In this document: positions 36,465 through 46,473 of the stretch, piece after piece
Layout: each line of letters begins with the position of its first letter
Numbering within the stretch: position 1 is the first letter of the stretch
NCBI RefSeq assembly: GCF_024166365.1
Contig: NC_064830.1
Span: 86,732,721 to 86,796,720, forward strand
DNA from: Elephas maximus indicus
Taxonomy: Eukaryota; Chordata; Mammalia; Proboscidea; Elephantidae
DNA length: 64,000 nucleotides
Direction of reading: 5' to 3'
Made by a program: the position numbers and the translations under genes
The notes under the pieces: model-generated
The model's input: only the letters and a program-made list of their open reading frames with translations
Told to the model about the DNA's origin: nothing
Databases searched by the model: none

Positions 36465-36494
36465 AATAAAAGTTATTATAAAAAAAAAAAAAAA
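36465..36494 (+). terminator. L1-A polyadenylation signal and poly(A)
   Basis: AATAAA at 36,465-36,470, then about 14 A at 36,481-36,494. The duplication follows directly, so no 3' flanking DNA was transduced. Confidence 0.93.
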
Positions 36495-36539
36495 TATGAT
36501 GCATATATATATACTACTCCCCAAAGTCCTGTATAACAC

Positions 36540-36735
36540 AAGGAGTTTGCACTCAATTGCTAACCAAAAAGTTAGTGACTTAAGTCCACCCAGTGGCACT
36601 ATGGAGGAAAGGCCTGATGATTCCTTTCTGTAAAAATTACAGTCAAGAAAATTTTATGGCATTCAGTTCTAATCTGTAACGTATGGGGTTGCCATGAGTC
36701 AGAACTGCTTCCATGACCAACTGGTTTTGTGTGTT
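36540..36735 (+). mobile_element. AfroSINE, old and diverged
   Basis: 'caattgctaaccaaaaagtt' head side, 'gatgattcctttctgtaaaa' central segment, 'ggggttgccatgagtcagaa' tail, ending in GTTGTTGTT. Confidence 0.78.
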
Positions 36736-36774
36736 GTTGTTCTTCATTTTTTTTTTTTTAATAACTCTCCTAGT

Positions 36775-36885
36775 CCATTTATTAAAAATGAGAACACTGA
36801 GCTTCACTGAAACCACCCATGGTCATACAGCTAGTAAAGGGTGAACTAGGTTCAATTCTAGAATCATCTGATGCCAAAATCCTTT
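36775..36885 (-). repeat. MIR fragment
   Basis: 'aatgagaacactgagcttca' then 'ggtcatacagctagtaaagg' follow the complement MIR order. Confidence 0.55.
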
Positions 36886-37341
36886 CCAAGGTAACTCCCA
36901 GGAGTGGTGACTGAGCAGGGTTAGACACTGCTGGTTGCCCACTCAATTTCTCTTCTGTCTTACTGACAGAACTCCAGCTATGCACAAGCTATTTTCTGTT
37001 TAATTTCCCAGACTCCCTCATCGCCTCTTGCCTGGATTATTTCAAGAGCCTCTTATTGAATATCCCAGCTTCCAGTCTTGTCCCTTCCAATCATGCCAGT
37101 TTCTAGATGCACTTAGGTATGTCACAACCAGTAGAAATGTTTTAGTACTTGCCCATTGCTGACTGGATAAAGTCTAAACTCCTTCACAGCTGTCCACAAT
37201 AGGGCTCCAAGCCCGCTTTCCATGCTCGTTCTTTACTGTTTATATGAATAACATGTTTGCCTCAGCTAGACTGAACTGTCCGGTCCTCCAAATGCATTTT
37301 GCACTTTTGATACCTTGTCATTCACTTAATCTTCACAGAAG

Positions 37342-37540
37342 GAGCCTTGGCGGTGCAGTGGTTAAGCACTCAGCCGCTAACTGAAAGATCAGTTGTTCAA
37401 ACCCACCTGCAACCCCATGGAAGAAATATATGGCAATCTGCTTCCATAAAGATTACAGCCTTGGAAACCCTATGGGTCAGTTCTAATCTGTTCTATAGGA
37501 TCGGTATGAGTCAGGATCTACTCAACAGCACACAACAACA
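37342..37540 (+). mobile_element. AfroSINE, long subfamily
   Basis: Head 'gagccttggcggtgcagtgg', central segment 'tatggcaatctgcttccata', tail 'cggtatgagtcaggatctac' ending in CACAACAACA, an RTE-like terminus. Confidence 0.92.
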
Positions 37541-37582
37541 ATCTTTACTGGAGCAGACTACCACATCTTTCTCTTGCTGATT

Positions 37583-37657
37583 CACAGGTGGGTTCAAACC
37601 ACCGACCTTTCAGTTAGCAGCCAAGTACTTAACCACTGTGCCACCAGGGATCCTTGA
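37583..37657 (-). mobile_element. AfroSINE head fragment
   Basis: Only the tRNA-like head complement is present ('ggttcaaaccaccgaccttt' to 'gtgccaccagggatcc'), opposite in direction to its neighbour. Confidence 0.85.
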
Positions 37658-37659
37658 AG

Positions 37660-38790
37660 GCTTGTTGGGGGGATCAGATTAGTTAATTTATATTTTTTTT
37701 TTTATTTGGAACAGCACCTGAAAAAAATTAAGCATTAATTTGAGAAATTATTATAGTTACCATTATAGAGGTTCAGGAAGTGCTCATGAATGCATGCTTA
37801 GCCCAGTGTGCCAATGGACAGCTTGAACTTAGCAGCAGTAAACAAATCTCCATCTCAGTGCCAAGAACACTGCGGGGTGCCCGGTAATTGTTTATTGATT
37901 GCACAACTGACTGTCAAAACCTGGGAGGCCGGGAGGGTGCCTGTATGTAGATCCAGCACAAGTTTTCTTCGTGCTCTGAGCATTGATCTGACTCCACAGG
38001 GTGTTGGGTCCCCATCCAGGAATAATCCAATTTCAATATTGTAAATGGCACGTACACATCCTCTAATCCACTCCCCTCTGCCCTGTACTCCAGACCTCTG
38101 AATACAGTCACCTCTGCAACACAGTAAGCCCTATGTCTATATACCAACAGCACTTCCCATCTACTTTATCTGATGGCTCTCACAGTTGCAATTACCCTCC
38201 CTGAACAGGAGGGTTATGAGATAAATTAAAGGATGTCAGTTCCAGGCAGACCCACAGAACTTCTGTGTAGTGAGGTGGAACAATTCCAAGTGCATCTGGA
38301 GCTAGTGAGGCAAAAGGTCATCCAGGCCATCCCTCTGCTCCAAGCTTGCCTTGTAGCTCTCTTTTCCCAAAGAGAAGAGTATTGCAACTCTTCTTCAGAT
38401 GTTGGAGAAATTTAGCCAAGAGCCATTCCTCCCATGCCTCATCCAACTGGCATGGCTATGCAGCATTGAAAGTTAAAACTGGTCTTTAGATGTTAGTTCT
38501 TGGAGGAAGGAATTGGAAAGAGAGGGAGGGTAATGTCATTTTATAATCATTTCCCAACCCACATCTTCCCTTTCGGAGTCCCCATACTGCTTATGAATTC
38601 ATGAACTCCTTAAAGGAACAGAATACGTTTGAGGCCAGCTCAGAATCTCTTATAACCTCTGTGGTAATGATGAAACCGTGTTTGACTCATTACAAGGACC
38701 TCCGAATGCTCAAATCCCTTGTCATCAGATCAAAAGGCAGACATGAAGAAGAGATACTTCAAGCAAAGTCATTCATCTTATTGCTGTAAA
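37660..38790. other. No gene seen
   Basis: Unique-looking sequence. Frames of 60-79 codons occur on both strands with no domain, and no repeat was recognised. Confidence 0.5.
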
Positions 38791-38794
38791 TGGA

Positions 38795-38927
38795 ATGGCT
38801 CTCAACCCTGATGTGTATCACTATCATCCCAGACCCATTGAAACAGAACCTCAGGGGCTAAGACAGCTATTCATATAGTTGTTTTCATTCCAGTTGGTTC
38901 TGAAGCTCAGTTGGGGTTGAGAACCAT
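38795..38927. mobile_element. MER5-like hAT (Charlie) MITE
   Basis: Ends are inverted: GGCTCTCAAC at the left and GTTGAGAACC at the right. The interior has the MER5-type order 'tgtgtatcactatcatccca', 'agaacctcaggggctaagac'. Short non-autonomous DNA transposon; the 8-bp duplication is not clear. Confidence 0.65.
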
Positions 38928-39064
38928 TTTTAACAGGACTTTGCTCCAAAGGCTACAATGGAGTTTCAGTGAATGGTCATCACAAGTAGCTCTTAAAGTC
39001 CAGCAGCCTAACTTAGAGGAAAACCTGAAGGTAAGCTTTTAAATAGGGTCAGGCAGCCACTTGG

Positions 39065-39440
39065 GTCCCTCACCTGAGGCTCCTGGCCTATCTCAGTCCA
39101 CAGCACTTACCTCTCCAATGGAGAAAGGTCTTTCTCATCAATCTTCCCCTTGTCTAGGAGCTTCTCAGCACAGGGATTCCGGGTCTAAAGAATGCATTCC
39201 GCTCCTGGCTCTTCTTGCTTGGTGGTAATTGAGGTCCCTACTCCTCTCTGCTCGATTCTCTCTTTTATATCTCAAAAGAGATTAACTCAAGATACAACTT
39301 AATCCTGTAGATTAAGTCCTGCTTTATTAATGTAACTGCCTCTAATCCTGCCTCATTAACATCATAGGGGTTAGGGTTTACAACACATAGGATAATCATC
39401 ACATCACAAAATGGTGGACAACCACACAATACTGCAAAGA
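39065..39440 (-). mobile_element. MaLR LTR fragment, minus strand
   Basis: Complement of the family at 12,298: 'cttccccttgtctaggagct', 'cacagggattccgggtctaa', 'tatctcaaaagagatt', 'acaaaatggtggacaaccac'. The start and end are missing or decayed. L1-B inserted about 50 bp to the right. Confidence 0.75.
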
Positions 39441-39487
39441 GTGTTTCTCCATGATGACTAGAATTGAACTGCTTAAATTGTCTTTCT

Positions 39488-39501
39488 AAAGAAAGAGAGA
39501 G
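39488..39501. repeat. L1-B target-site duplication, left copy
   Basis: AAAGAAAGAGAGAG, found again at 47,402-47,415. The right side lies in a GA run, so the exact length is ambiguous. Confidence 0.8.
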
Positions 39502-41056
39502 GGGGCCAAGATGGCTGACTAGGTAGAAGCTACCTCGGATCCCTCTTGCAACAAAGAGTCGGAAAAACAAGGGAATCAATCACATACATGACAATCTACA
39601 AACCCTGACCATCAAACACAGATCTAAAGAGTTGACCTGAGTGACAGAGACTGAGAGCGAACAGCCAAGGTGAAGCAGCGACTGTTTTCAGAGCCTGGAG
39701 CCAGCATCCCACTCAGGAAACCTTGGCACTGGGCTTTTGACTGGGCGCAGAGGAGCTGAGCACGGCATCCTGAGATGGCACAAACACGGGATGCAGCCCT
39801 AGCCCCCAGAAGTGACCTCGGGGGAAGCTCAGCCAGTGCATGCAGGCAGTGCAGCGATGCAGCTGACAGGAGGAGAAGTCACCAGGAGGCAGTGACTGGT
39901 TTTGGAGCCTGGAGTGTGGCATCTCAGCCAGGGAACCTTGGCGCTGGGCTTTGGACTGGGAGCGGAGGAACTGACCACGGCTTCTGAGACAGCACAAGCA
40001 GGGGACACGGGCCTGACCCTCGGGGGCAATCTCGACCCAGCCAATGCACACAGGCTACACACCCATCAGGAATCTCAGATAAAACAGTCCTCACCAAGAA
40101 AGATAAGTAACTTTGTCTATATTCTGGGGTGCTACTCTCTCCTATCTGATCCCTCCCCTCCCCTTCCCAGACGGCTTCATTAACATTGGAATTTCCTGAG
40201 CCAGAGAGTGAAGTGCACTGCGGTTTTTCTTTTTCTTTTTTTTTTTTTTTGGTCTTTTCCTAACCCATTCTCCTGGCTGAGAGAAGCAGCTACAAAAAAC
40301 CCAGGGACCAAAAATCCTTCCCTAATTGGACTAAAAATACAGAACCAGCTCCAGCTAAACATATGTGATCCACGGTCTTGGGCTTTTATCCCTACAGGGA
40401 ACAAGGTGGCTATTATAATGCAAAGGCAATTCTGATAGGGATCTGACGATAATGGTTTCAGCAAATTACTGGAAAGACAAGTTTCCCAGGTCTGATATCT
40501 CTGCATATTCAACAGAGCCCTCACTGACCCACAACAGGGAACTGAGGGCTGAAGCTCCCCCCAGACCACCTAGCCCCCTGCCTTAGGGATCTAAGGAGGG
40601 TGACACCTACCAATCTGTAGAGGTACTGGCATTGGGGGCCTAAGGTACAGCTGCAGAGCCCACCCACCAACGTGCTTTAGGAATAGAGACACACCTACCT
40701 CACTGGCACTTGGGGGAAGCCTGTCAGCATCCTGCCCCCCCGGAGTGTGAACCCCTGCTGCTACTAGAATCTGGTGCACAAAACTGTCACCACTATTTCT
40801 CTAGGTGGATAGGTGACAGTCTGCACCACACACTTGATGACCCACAATCAGATTCTACTCAAGAATAGTGAATGAACTCTTAGGCTTATATATCTGGTAA
40901 CAGCCCAAACCAGCTAGTAATAGGACATAAGTGATTCAAGGGCTACAACAATCAAGACAGCGCAATCTAGTAGCCCATCTACGTATACTGAAAGAAAACA
41001 AAACAAGATAAGACTCAGTGAGCAAATATAAAATAAATCACTACAATATCTTAGAG
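39502..41056 (+). promoter_or_regulatory. L1-B 5' UTR with tandem monomers
   Basis: 1.55 kb. It opens with the same GGCCAAGATGGCTG block as L1-A but with the YY1 core CpG changed (GGCGG to GGCTG) at 39,506-39,517. A 213-bp period is visible: GAGCCTGGAG at 39,691 and 39,904 starts two imperfect units with shared words such as 'ggcactgggctttt' / 'ggcgctgggctttgg'. The part 40,490-41,054 is absent from L1-A and starts GT and ends AG. Confidence 0.8.
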
Positions 41057-41177
41057 ATGGCTCGGAGACAGCAGTCGATATCAAACCACATAAAGAAGCA
41101 GACCATGATTGCTTCTACAACTCCCCAAACTAAAGAACCAAAATCTTTCCCAGATGAAGATACAATCCTGGAATTGC

Positions 41178-41207
41178 CAGATTAAAAAAAAAAAATTTTT
41201 TTCAGAT
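41178..41207. repeat. A12T7 insertion flanked by CAGAT
   Basis: CAGAT at 41,178-41,182 and 41,203-41,207 encloses T, 12 A and 7 T. L1-A has a single CAGAT here and no insertion. Confidence 0.9.
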
Positions 41208-41281
41208 GCAGAATATAAAAAACTAATTTACAGAATGCTTCAAGACATCAGGGATGACCTCAGAAATGAAATAAGGCAATC

Positions 41282-41327
41282 TACAAAAAAAAAAAAAAAT
41301 TTTTTTTTTTTTTTTTTTTTTTTTACA
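41282..41327. repeat. A15T25 insertion flanked by TACA
   Basis: TACA at 41,282-41,285 and 41,324-41,327 encloses an A-run and a T-run head to tail. L1-A has the uninterrupted site. The run could fold as a hairpin and is also prone to sequencing error. Confidence 0.88.
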
Positions 41328-42348
41328 GAAAAAGCCAAGGAACACACAGATGAAGCAGTTGAAGAACTCAAAAAGATTATTCAAGAACATAGTGGAAAAA
41401 TTAATACGCTGCAAGAACCCATAGAGAGACAGCATTTAGAAATCCAAAAGATTAACAGTAAAACTACAGAATTAGACAACTCAATATGAAGTCAGAGGAG
41501 CAGACTCGAGCAATTGGAATGCAGAGTGAGGGATCTGGAGGACAAGGGAATTGACACCAATATAGCTGAAAAAAATCAGATAAAAGAATTAAAAAAAATG
41601 AAGAAACCCTAAGAATCATGTGGGACTCTACCAAGAAGACTAACTTGCATGTGATTGAAGTCCCAGAACAGAGAGGGATAACAGAAAATACAGAGAGAAT
41701 AGCTGAAGATCTGTTAGCAGAAAACTTCCCTGACATCACGAAAGATGAAAGGGTATCTATCCAAGATGCTCATCGAACCCCATATAAGATTGATCCAAAA
41801 AGAAAATCGCCAAGACATATTATCATCAAACTTGCTGAAACCAAAGATAAAGAGAAAATTTTAAAAGCAGCCAGGGATAAAAGAAAGGTCTCCTACAAGG
41901 GAGAATCAATAAGAATAAGTTCAGACTACTCAGCAGAAGCCATGCAGCCAAGAAGGCAATGGGATAACCTATATAGAGCACTGAAGGAGAAAAAGTGCCA
42001 GCCAAGGATCATATGTCCAGCAAAACTATCTCTAAAATATGAAGGCGAAATTAAAACATTTACAGATAAACATAAGCTTAGAGAATTTGAAAAAACCAAA
42101 CCAAAGCTACAAGAAATACTAAAGGAAATTGTTTGGTCAAAAAATCAATAATATCAGATACCAGCACAACACAAGGTCACAGAACAGAACATCCTGATAT
42201 CAACTCAAATAGGGAAATCAAAAAAACAAATTAAGATTAATTTTAAAAAGAAAAAAAACACTCAAAACAGGGAATCATTGAAATCAATATGTAAAAGATC
42301 ACAATAATCAAAAAGAGGGACTAAATACAGGAGGCATAGAACTGCCAT

Positions 42349-42615
42349 ATGGAGAGGGAAACAAGGCGATATAGGACAATACAAGTTAGGTTTTTACTTA
42401 GAAAAATAGGGGTAAATATTAAGGTAACCACAGAGAGGTATAACAACTCCATAACTCAAAATAAAAACCAAGAAAAACATAACGACTCAGCAAACATAAA
42501 GTCAACTACTATGAAAATGAGGAACACACAATTTGCAAAGAAAAACATCTCAGCACAAAAAAGTAAGTGGAAAAATGAAATTGTCAACAACACACACAAA
42601 AAGGCATCAAAATGA
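42349..42615 (+). CDS. Small inter-ORF frame of L1-B (88 codons)
   Basis: Same start position, length and phase as 31,404-31,670 in L1-A (begins [15 protein letters not shown]). Its TGA overlaps the ORF2 ATG at 42,612 as ATGA. It stays open although ORF1 and ORF2 of this copy are broken. The frame could simply be inherited recently; see the note on substitution pattern at the L1-A entry. Confidence 0.35.
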   Translation: MERETRRYRTIQVRFLLRKIGVNIKVTTERYNNSITQNKNQEKHNDSANIKSTTMKMRNTQFAKKNISAQKSKWKNEIVNNTHKKASK

Positions 42616-45600
42616 CAACACTAAACACATACTTATCTATAATTACACTGAATGTAAATGGACTAAATGCACCAATAAAGAGACAGAGAGTCTCAGACTG
42701 GATAAAGAAACACGATCCGTCTATATGCTGCCTACAAGAGACACACCTTAGACATAGAGACACAAACAAACTAAAACTCAAAGGATGGAAAAATATATAT
42801 CAAGCAAACAACATGCAAAAAAGAGCAAGAGTAGCAATATTAATTTCTGACAAAATGGACTTTGAAGTTAAATCTACCACAAAGGATAAAGAAGGACACT
42901 ACATAATGATTAAAGGGACAATAGACCAGGAAGATACAACCATATTAAATATTTATGCACCCAATGACAGGGCTGCAAGATACATAAAACAAACCTCAAC
43001 AGAACTGAAAAGTGAGATAGACACCTCCACAATTATAGTAGGAGACTTCAACACACCACTTTCGGAGAAGGACAGGACTTCCAGTAAGAAGCTCAATAGA
43101 GACACGGAAGACCTAATTGCTACAATCAACCAACTTGACCTCATAGACTTATACAGAACACTCAACCCAACAGCTGCAAAGTACACTTTTTTTCCTAGCG
43201 CACATGGAACATTCTCTAGAATAGACCACATATTAGATCATAAAACAAACCTTTGCAGAATCCAAAACATCGAAATATTACAAAGCATCTTCTCAGACCA
43301 CAAGGCCATAAAAGTGGAAATCAATAACAGAGAAATTAGGGAAAAGAAATCAAACACTTGAAAACTGAACAATACCCTGCTGAAAAAAGACTGGGTTATA
43401 AATAAATAGAAGACATTAAAGAGGGAATAAAGAAATTCATAGAATGCAATGAGAATGAAAATACTTCCTATCAAAACCTCTGGGACACAGCAAAAGCAGT
43501 GCTCAGAGGTCAATTTATATCGATAAATGCACACATACATAAAGAAGGAAAAGACAAAATCAGAGAACTGTCCCTACAACTTGAACAAATAGAAAGTGAG
43601 CAACAAAAGAATCCATCAGGCACCAGAAGAAAACAAATAATAAAAATGAGAGCTGAACTAAATGAACTAGAGAACAGAAAAACAATTGAAAGAATTAACA
43701 AAGCCAAAAGCTGGTTCTTTGAAAAAATTAACAAAATTGATAAACCATTGGCCAAAATTGATAAACGAGATGGGCCACATCACAACAGACCCAACTGAAA
43801 TTAAAAGAATCATATCAGATTATTATGAAAAATTGTACTCTAACAAATTTGCAAACCTAGAAGAAATGGATGAATTCCTAGAAAAACACTACCTACCTAA
43901 ACTAACACAATCAGAAGTAGAACAACTAAATAGACCCATAACAAAAAAAGAGATTGAAACGGTAATCAAAAAACTCCCAACAAAAAAAAAGCCCTGGACT
44001 GGATGGCTTCACTGCAGAGTTCTACCAAACTTTCAGAGAAGAGTTAACACCACTACTACTAAAGGTATTTCAAAGCATAGAAAATGACGGAATACTACCT
44101 AACTCATTCTATGAAGCCACCATATCCATGATACGAAAACCAGGTAAAGACATCACAAAAAAAGAAAATTATAGACCTATATCCCTCATGAACATAGATG
44201 CAAAAATCCTCAACAAAATTCTAGCCAATAGAATTCAACAATATATCAAAAAAATAATCCACCACAACCAAGTGGGATTTATACCAGTTTTTATGCAAGG
44301 CTGGTTTAACATTAGAAAAACCATTAATGTACTCCATCATATAAATAAAACAAAAGACAAAAACCACATGATCTTATCAATTGATGCAGAAAAGGCACTT
44401 GACAAAGTCCAACACCCATTTATGATAAAAACTCTCAGCAAAATAGGAATTGAAGGAAAATTCCTCAACATAATAAAGGGCATCTATACAAAGACAACAG
44501 CCAACATCACCCTAAATGGTGAGAGCCTGAAAGCATTTCCCTTGAGAACCGGAACTACACAAGCATGCCCTTTATCACTGCTCTTATTCAACATTGTGCT
44601 AGAGGTCCTAGCCAGAGCAATTAGGCTAGACAAAGAAATAAAGGGCATCCGGATTGGCAAGGAGGAAGTAAAATTATCTCTATTTGCAGATGACATGATC
44701 TTATACACAGAACACCCTAAGGAATCCTCCAGAAAACTACTGAAACTAATAGAAGAGTGTGGAAGAGTCTCAGGTTATAAGATAAACACACAAAAATCAC
44801 TTAGATTCCTCTACATCAACAAAAAGAACATCGAGGAGGAAATCACCAAATCAATACCATTCACAGTAGCCCCCAAGAAAATAAAATACTTAGGAATAAA
44901 TCTTACCAAAGATGTAAAAGACCTATACAAAGAAAACTACAAAGTACTAGTGCAAGAAACTAAAAAGGAGCTACATAAGTGGAAAAACATGCCTTGCTCA
45001 TGGCTAGGGAGACTTAATATAGTAAAAATGTCTATTCTACCAAAAGCCATCTATACATACAATGCACTTCCGATCCAAATTCCAATGACATTTTTTAATG
45101 TGATGGAGAAACAAATCACCAACTTCATATGGAAGGGAAAGAAGCCTCGGATAAGTAAAGCATTACTGAAAAAGAAGAAGAAAGTGGGAGGCCTCATTCT
45201 ACCTGATTTTAGAACATATTATACAGCCACAGTAGTCAAAACAGCCTGGTATTGGTACAACAACAGGCACATAGACCAATGGAACAGAATGGAGAACCCA
45301 GATATAAATCGATCCACATATGAGCAGCTGATATTTGACAAAGGCCCAGTGTCAGTTAATTGGAGAAAAGATAGTCTTCTTAACAAATGGTGCTGGCATA
45401 ACTGGATATCCATTTGCAAAAAAATGAAACAGGACCCATACCTCACACCATGCACAAAAACTAACTCCAAGTGGATCAAAGACCTAAACATAAAGACTAA
45501 AATGATGAAGATCATGGAAGAAAAAATAGGGACGTTAGGAGCCCTAATACAAGGCATAAACAGAATACAAAACATTACCAAAAATGATGAAGAGAAACCA

Positions 45601-46407
45601 GATAACTGGGAGCTCCTAAAAATCAAACACCTATGCTCATCTAAAGACTTCACCAAAAGAGTTAAAAGACCACCTACAGATTGGGAAAGAATTTTCAGCT
45701 ATGACATCTCCGACCAGCGCCTGATCTCTAAAATCTATATGATTCTGTTAAAACTCAACCATAAAAAGACAAACAACCCAATCAAAAAGTGGGCAAAGGA
45801 TATGACCACTCACTTTGCTAAAGAAGATATTCAGGCAGCTAACAGATACATGAGAAAATGCTCTCGATCATCAGCCATTAGAGAAATGCAAATTAAAACT
45901 ATGATGAGATTCTATCTCACTCCAACAAGGCTGGCATTAATCCAAAAAACACAAAATAATAAATGTTGGAGAGGCTGCGGAGAGATTGGAACTCTTATAC
46001 ACTGCTGGTGGGAATGTAAAATGATACAACCACTTTGGAAATCTATCTGGCGTTATCTTAAACAGTTAGAACTACCATACAACCCAGAAATCCCACTCCT
46101 CGGAATATACCCTAGAGAAATAAGACCCTTCACACAAACAGATATATGCACACCCATGTTTATTGCAGCTCTGTTTACAATAGGAAAAAGCTGGAAGCAA
46201 CCAATGTGTCCATCAACGGATGAATGGGTAAATAAATTGTGGTATATTCACACAATGGAATACTACGCGTCGATAAAGAACAGTGACGAATCTGTGAAAC
46301 ATTTCATAACATGGAGGAACCTGGAAGGCATTATGCTGAGTGAAATTAGTCAGAGGCAAAAGGACAAATATTGTATAAGACCACTATTACAAGATCTTGA
46401 GAAATAG
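42612..46407 (+). pseudogene. L1-B ORF2, broken
   Basis: The endonuclease part is open from 42,612 to 43,361 (249 codons; catalytic-type LQETHL, GDFN, SRIDHIL, SDH present). TGG has become TGA there. An AATAAATA-type 8-nt insertion near 43,402 shifts frame, about 36 nt are missing near 43,770 and an extra A lies near 43,985. From 44,128 to 46,407 a 759-codon frame again covers RT, FADD, the cysteine motif and the C-terminus ending QDLEK. Within it the RT motif reads [13 protein letters not shown] instead of [13 protein letters not shown] and AEKALDKV instead of AEKAFDKV, so RT activity would probably be poor even if expressed. Confidence 0.95.
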
Positions 46408-46444
46408 TATAAACTGAGGAGAGCACATACTTTTTTGGTTACAA

Positions 46445-46473
46445 GGGTGGGAGGGAGGGAGGGTGGGAGAGGG
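46445..46473 (+). promoter_or_regulatory. G-tract in L1-B 3' UTR
   Basis: GGGTGGGAGGGAGGGAGGG-type series, the same position and design as in L1-A. Confidence 0.85.

Larger units (their letters stand above)
29697..36489 (+). mobile_element. Full-length young L1 (L1-A), near-intact
   Basis: An autonomous non-LTR retrotransposon of about 6.8 kb. In order it has a 5' UTR opening with the L1-typical GGCGGAGCCAAGATGGCGG region, ORF1 (30,193-31,209), a 457-nt spacer, ORF2 (31,667-35,482), a 3' UTR with a G-tract, AATAAA at 36,465-36,470 and a poly(A). Identical 14-bp duplications flank it, so it inserted by target-primed reverse transcription and has hardly decayed. L1-B downstream is a relative, differing at roughly one in ten bases by eye over the small spacer frame, in the same orientation. 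The element is the window's only candidate for a mobile-competent L1. Actual activity cannot be read from sequence. Confidence 0.95.
41057..42151 (+). pseudogene. L1-B ORF1, broken
   Basis: Homologous to L1-A ORF1 from ATG 41,057. A TAA at codon 43 (41,183-41,185) comes with a 25-nt A/T-rich insertion. A second A(15)T(25) insertion lies at 41,285-41,324. GGA to TGA gives a stop near 41,486, and one A is lost from an A-run near 41,571, shifting frame. From 41,618 to 42,151 the RRM and C-terminal domain are open again (177 codons). No functional ORF1p can be made from this copy. Confidence 0.95.

Noticed and set aside
36490..36540. 3' transduction by L1-A
   Set aside because: The target-site duplication begins directly at the poly(A), leaving no transduced sequence.
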